From Ophiostoma sp. CBS 140.51 (taxonomy: Eukaryota; Ascomycota; Sordariomycetes; Ophiostomatales; Ophiostomataceae): DNA of 64,000 nt. Numbering within the stretch: the first letter of the stretch is position 1; every line of letters begins with the position of its first letter. The stretch spans positions 367,153-431,152 of the forward strand of contig JANSLP010000003.1 of NCBI GenBank assembly GCA_029298735.1, read 5' to 3'. This document shows positions 59,485-64,000 of this stretch, in pieces. The notes under the pieces were generated by a model that worked only from the letters and a program-made list of their open reading frames with translations, ran no database searches and was not told where the DNA came from. Both the position numbers and the translations under genes were made by a program.

Positions 59485-62400
59485 ATGTCGTTGGACTTTG
59501 AGACCGTCAAGAGCTGGATTGTCGCAACACTCGACGCCGATGGCAATGTCCGCCAGTCGGCCGAGCTTAAGTTGAAGGAGGTATGTTGACAACATCGTCT
59601 TCCTGCCATTCTGGGCTACCACCGTCAAGCTTTGGCAATCGACTTTTTGCATCTGTTATTTCGATGGCGCAAAGTCTATGTCCATCTTACATTTCGCTGA
59701 CCCATGTTCTCTTCAACCGTCTAGGCCGAGACCCATGAGGGCTTTGTCGGCGTCCTTCTCACCATCCTCGAGACCGAGCAGAGCCAGAATATCCAGCTGT
59801 CTGGTACGAATTTCCCCTCCTCATCTCAATGCCCTTCACCGTCAACCTCTACCTTGCCTCTCCTTCGCTTTGCCTTTTTGCCATGTTTTCTTCCCCCCAC
59901 ACCCACGTAGTGTTGCTTGTCAACCAAGGCGCAACGCGGTCCAGGCTGCTTTTGTTTCTGTTTCTAACGTTTTTTTCCTTTTCCCGACCTACAGCTGCCA
60001 TCTACGTCAAGAACCGCGTGAACCGCGCATGGACCTTTGTCGACGTCTACCCCGACGAGCGCCTCCTGACCGAAGACGAAAAGGCCCAGGTCCGCAACCG
60101 CCTCCTGCCCATCCTCGGCTCCGCAACCAGCATCGTGCGCCAGCAGCTCGTGCCCCTTCTCCAGCGCATCCTGCACTGGGACTACCCAGCAAGATGGCCC
60201 ACTTACATGGAGTACACCATGCAGCTGTTGTCCACCAACAATGCACAGGGCGTCCTGGCCGGTATTCAGTGCCTGCTGTCCGTCTGTAGAACGTACCGCT
60301 TCAAGGCATCCGGGGGTGCTAGCCGCGATGAGCTGACCAACATTGTGGAAGCGGCCTTCCCTCATCTTCTCAGCCTTTGCCAGCAGCTGCTCGAGCTCGA
60401 CAGCGAGGAAGCCGGCGAGATGCTGCACTACGCCCTCAAGATCTACAAGCAGGCCGCCTGGCTCGACCTGCCACAGCGCCTCAAGACCGACAACCTCGCC
60501 TGGTGCACCGTCTTCCTGCGCACCGTCTCCAAGGACCCACCGGCTTGCTCGCTCGCTGACGACCCGGCCGACCGCGAGAAGCACCATTGGTGGAAGGCCA
60601 AGAAGTGGGCGTACTTCAACCTCAACCGTCTGTTTATGCGCCACGGTAACACATACTCCCTCTCTGCCGACGGCCGCGACCAGGTCGCTTTCGCCAACGA
60701 CTTCACCGCCAACGTCGCCCCCGAGATCCTCAAGATCTACCTGCAGCAGATTGAAAAGTGGGTGGCCCAGCAGATCTGGCTCAGTCGTGTCTGCCTGTCC
60801 TACACTGTCGTCTACCTCGAGGAGTGCATCCGCCCCAAGGAGATGTGGCCGCATCTGCAACCGCACCTGCCCAACCTGCTCACACACTTGCTCTTCCCCC
60901 TGCTGTGTCTGTCTGAGGAGGACATTGCCACTTTTACCGACGAGCCCGACGAGTACCTGCACCGCAAGCTCAACTTCTACGAGGAAGTGTCTTCGCCCGA
61001 CGTGTCTGCCACCAACTTCTTGGTGTGCCTGACCAAGACCCGCCGCAAGCAGGTCTTTGAGATTTTGCAGTTTGTCAACAACATTGTCAACACCTACGAG
61101 CAGGCCAGCCCCGAGGAGAAGAACTACGTTGCCAAGGATGGTGCCCTGCGTCTTATTGGCACTCTGGCTCCGATCCTTCTGGGCAAGAAGAGCCCCATCG
61201 CCGAGCAGGTCGAGATGTTCCTCGTTCGCTACGTCCTGCCCGACTTCTCCAGCGATAAGGGCATCCTGCGTGCCCGCGCTTGCGACACTATCGAGAAGTT
61301 TGAGGCCCTCGACTGGCGGGAGCCTGCCAACCTGTTCACTGTCTACCAGCGCATCATTGACTGCATGTCCGACAGCGAGCTGCCCGTGCGGATAACGGCT
61401 GCCCTGGCCCTCCAGCCCCTGATTCGCCACGACGCGATCCGCGACCACATGCGCGCCAACATCCCCACCATCATGAGCCAGCTGCTCAAGCTTGCCAACG
61501 AGGCCGATGTCGATGCTCTGGCAAACGTCATGGAGGACTTTGTCGAGGTCTTCTCCAAGGAGCTTACGCCCTTCGCTGTTGCTCTGAGCGAGCAGTTGCG
61601 TGAGACCTACTTGCGCATCATCCGTGAACTGCTGGACCGTGCCAGCCGCCTTGACGACGATGCTGAGGCCAATGAGATTGTCGACGACAAGAGCATAACT
61701 GCCCTGGGTGTTCTGCAGACCATTGGCACCCTGATCCTGACCCTCGAGAACATGCCGGACGTGCTGCACCACATCGAGAGTGTCATCATGCCCGTCATCC
61801 GCGTCACCCTCCAGAACCGTTTGTACGATCTGTTTAACGAGGTCTTTGAGATTGTTGATAGCTGCACATTCTCCGCCAAGAGCATCTCGCCCGTCATGTG
61901 GGAGGCCTTTGACCTGTTCCACGTCACGTTCAACGGAGGTGCCGAGCTCTACCTCGAGGACATGCTCCCCGCTCTCGACAATTTTGTCCAATTTGGTGCT
62001 GAGCACCTGCGCCAGAACCGCCCGCGCATCGACTCCCTCTTCTCCATGGTCGAGGTTCTCTTTGCTGACCCCAAGGTGGGCGGCTCTGACCGCGTGTGCG
62101 CCTGCCGCCTGGCCGAGGCCATGATGGTCAGCCTGCCCGGTGCCATTGACGATGTTGTGTCGCGCTTCATTCGTCTGGCCCTTGCTGGTCTGTCTGGTGG
62201 TACGGTTGGCCCTGATGGCTCGGTTGTGCCCAGCGAGGCCTTCCTCGCCACCGGTGCTGCCACCTCGGTGCACCAGGTCAGCCCCCGCTCGTACCGCGTG
62301 CACCTGATGGAGATGATCATCAGCGCTATCTACTACAGCCCGGTGCTCGCATTGGCAGAGCTTGAGGCCATTGGCTGGACGAACCGCTTCTTCACCATGT

Positions 62401-63200
62401 GGTTCGGCAACATGGACTTCTTCAGCCGCGTCCACGACAAGAAGCTGTGCATCGCGGCCATTGTGCCGCTGCTCTCGCTGCCGCCCAGCAGCATCCCTGC
62501 CAGCGTCTCTGTTGGCTGGCCGCGTCTGCTCAAGGGCGTCGTCGCCATGTTCCGGACGCTTCCCAGCGCCATCAAGAGTGAGTTGCTTGCCCACCCAAAT
62601 TATTACGAATTATTTCAGCCTTGATGAGATTTCATTGCTAACATGTTTTCCCTATAGACCGCGAGGAGGCACTTCAGGAGGACTTCCAGTTTGCCGGTGG
62701 TGGAGGCGATGACGAGTGGGACGATGCTGACGAGGGCTGGGTCGAGGAGGACGGCCCCGCCGACCCCACGGCGGAGACCAAGGACGAGAACACGGCTTAC
62801 ATCGAGTTCCTCAGCGAGGAGGCCCAGAAGATTGAGCGCCTGCGCAACCACAACGACTCTACCGACGAGCTTGGCGAGGAGAGTCTCCTGCTGGAGTCGT
62901 CCCTTGACAAGATTGAGCCTTATCAGCTCTTCCGCAACGCCATCTCACGTATGTTTCCCCTGACCATTTTAGAACCTAATGTCTTTCTTTTGACACCTGC
63001 TAACCAAACCAGAACTCGAACGGGACCAGCCACAATTCTACCAGGGCCTCATCAGCCACCTCTCTGCCGACGAACAGGGTGTTATGGAGTCGGTCTACGC
63101 CCAGGCCGACCGGGAAGCCCAGGCTGCTCAGCTGCTGTTCAATGAGCAGCAAAAGCTGCTGGCTGAGAACGGTGGTGCGGCGGCTGTGACGCAGAACTAG
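59485..63200 (+). CDS. Importin-7-type karyopherin (SXM1/NMD5 family)
   Basis: Five exons fit: 59485-59580, 59725-59803, 59995-62577, 62658-62948 and 63013-63200, all with GT-AG introns, giving 1078 residues; yeast Sxm1 and Nmd5 are of similar size. The N terminus matches the importin-beta N-terminal domain that binds Ran-GTP, with NVRQSAELKLKE and then AAIYVKNRVNRAW after the second intron. The rest is helical HEAT-repeat-like sequence. A strongly acidic segment, DDEWDDADEGWVEEDGPAD, near 900-920 is typical of importin-7/8 proteins. A short helical C terminus ends in VTQN. The family carries ribosomal proteins, histones and some kinases into the nucleus through the nuclear pore. Two yeast paralogues exist, so I do not choose between SXM1 and NMD5. 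The start lies in GACAATGTCG context after a C/T-rich leader. Confidence 0.93.
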
Positions 63201-64000
63201 ATGGATCTAGCGTTGCCTTCCTCACGCTCCAACCCCACTCTCACCTCTTCGCCGAGCCAAGGCCTTCTTACGGCAATGGTGGGCACAAATTAACAACATA
63301 TATATATGCACCTGGACATCATGTTTATTTTGACCCCTGGAGCTTTTTTGTGCCCCCTTTTTGACGAGAACCAGGAAAGACAAACTGGAAGGGACAGAGC
63401 GATTGGAGACTTGTTAATAAAAGGAAACATTTCCTAGTCTTATTTCTTGGTCCTCGGCCCATCCTATTCCGGTCTTCCTATCTCTCACGACAATACCAAA
63501 ACACTCTCGTCATCTACCCCACACTCTCCCCCTTTTTGTGTTGTCTGTTGTGTCTTGGCTTTGCGGACCGACTTTGCATGTTGTTGTTGGCTTTTGGCTG
63601 TTGGCTGTTAGCCTGTTATTGTTATGTTTTACGTTCACTGCGTGTTTTATTGTCTTGCACATTTCCCCCCCTGCATCGGTCACTTCACCCACATTTTTGC
63701 CTCTTGCCTCTTACTGTCTTCTTCCTCTTTTTTGTTCACCGCCCTTTTTTTTATCTCTTATAGTACCCTGTTTACCATCATCAAAACCAATCCCCCATAC
63801 ATATATATCTTTTTTTATATAGCAAGGTGTGTGTGAGAAAAGAGAGGGAAAAAAGAATCCAGTGACGGATTGGGAAGGAAAAGGAAAGAGAAAAGTGACA
63901 GAAACCCAAAAACAAACAACCCGACGACTGGGAAATCGTTTGAGCCAAAAGGCAAAACACGACGAAGGCAAAGAGACGCCTCAGGACGAGTGGTAGGAAA
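63201..64000. other. 3' region of the importin gene and window edge
   Basis: This T-rich downstream DNA has TATATATA near 63300 and no open frame with coding character. Nothing else is seen before the window ends. Confidence 0.5.

Noticed and set aside
59964..62594. 876-codon minus-strand frame opposite the importin gene
   Set aside because: It is antisense to conserved HEAT-repeat coding sequence and its composition follows from codon bias; no family features.

Overview
The window looks like nuclear DNA of a filamentous ascomycete, most probably a Sordariomycete. The genes carry short GT-AG introns of about 50-190 bases with CTRAC-like branch sites. Coding exons are GC-rich in third positions, and several genes have long pyrimidine-rich leaders. 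Gene content and order (a MAT alpha-box gene beside SLA2) match the mating-type region of Pezizomycotina. The species cannot be named from sequence alone.

Left part (1-21.3 kb): a MAT1-1 mating-type locus. After about 4.9 kb with no recognisable gene come a probable MAT1-1-2 gene (4900-6229, +) and a clear alpha-box MAT1-1-1 gene (about 7074-9976, +). The MAT1-1-1 product is unusually long (about 949 residues), and its gene lies behind a degenerate ~59-bp tandem repeat. SLA2 (12112-15520, -) faces it tail to tail, as expected for the SLA2 flank of a MAT locus. SLA2 and REV3 (16333-21276, +, catalytic subunit of DNA polymerase zeta) share a divergent promoter of about 0.8 kb. APN2, COX13, an HMG-box MAT1-1-3 and a MAT1-2-1 gene are not seen.

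Middle part (21.3-54.9 kb): gene-poor. It holds a small membrane protein (23537-24331, +), two unrecognised minus-strand genes (26107-26778 and 27147-28337), a Cys/Ser-rich candidate gene (33676-34420, +), a TRI12-like MFS transporter (42445-44346, +) and a Pro/Gln-rich protein whose frame carries an internal-looking TAA (51810-52999, +). The long spacers hold microsatellites, short tandem duplications, homopolymer tracts and repeated TACGGAGTA words. They also hold one likely tRNA-derived SINE-like retroposon (about 34807-35185, minus orientation) with a box A/box B head, a (CAAAAA)n/(ATCAAA)n tail and near-matching flanking duplications.

Right part (54.9-64 kb): two housekeeping genes on the plus strand, the proteasome-associated deubiquitinase UBP6/USP14 (54977-56903) and an importin-7-type karyopherin of the SXM1/NMD5 family (59485-63200).

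Exon coordinates were worked out by hand from frame, splice consensus and family conservation. No transcript data or database search was available.
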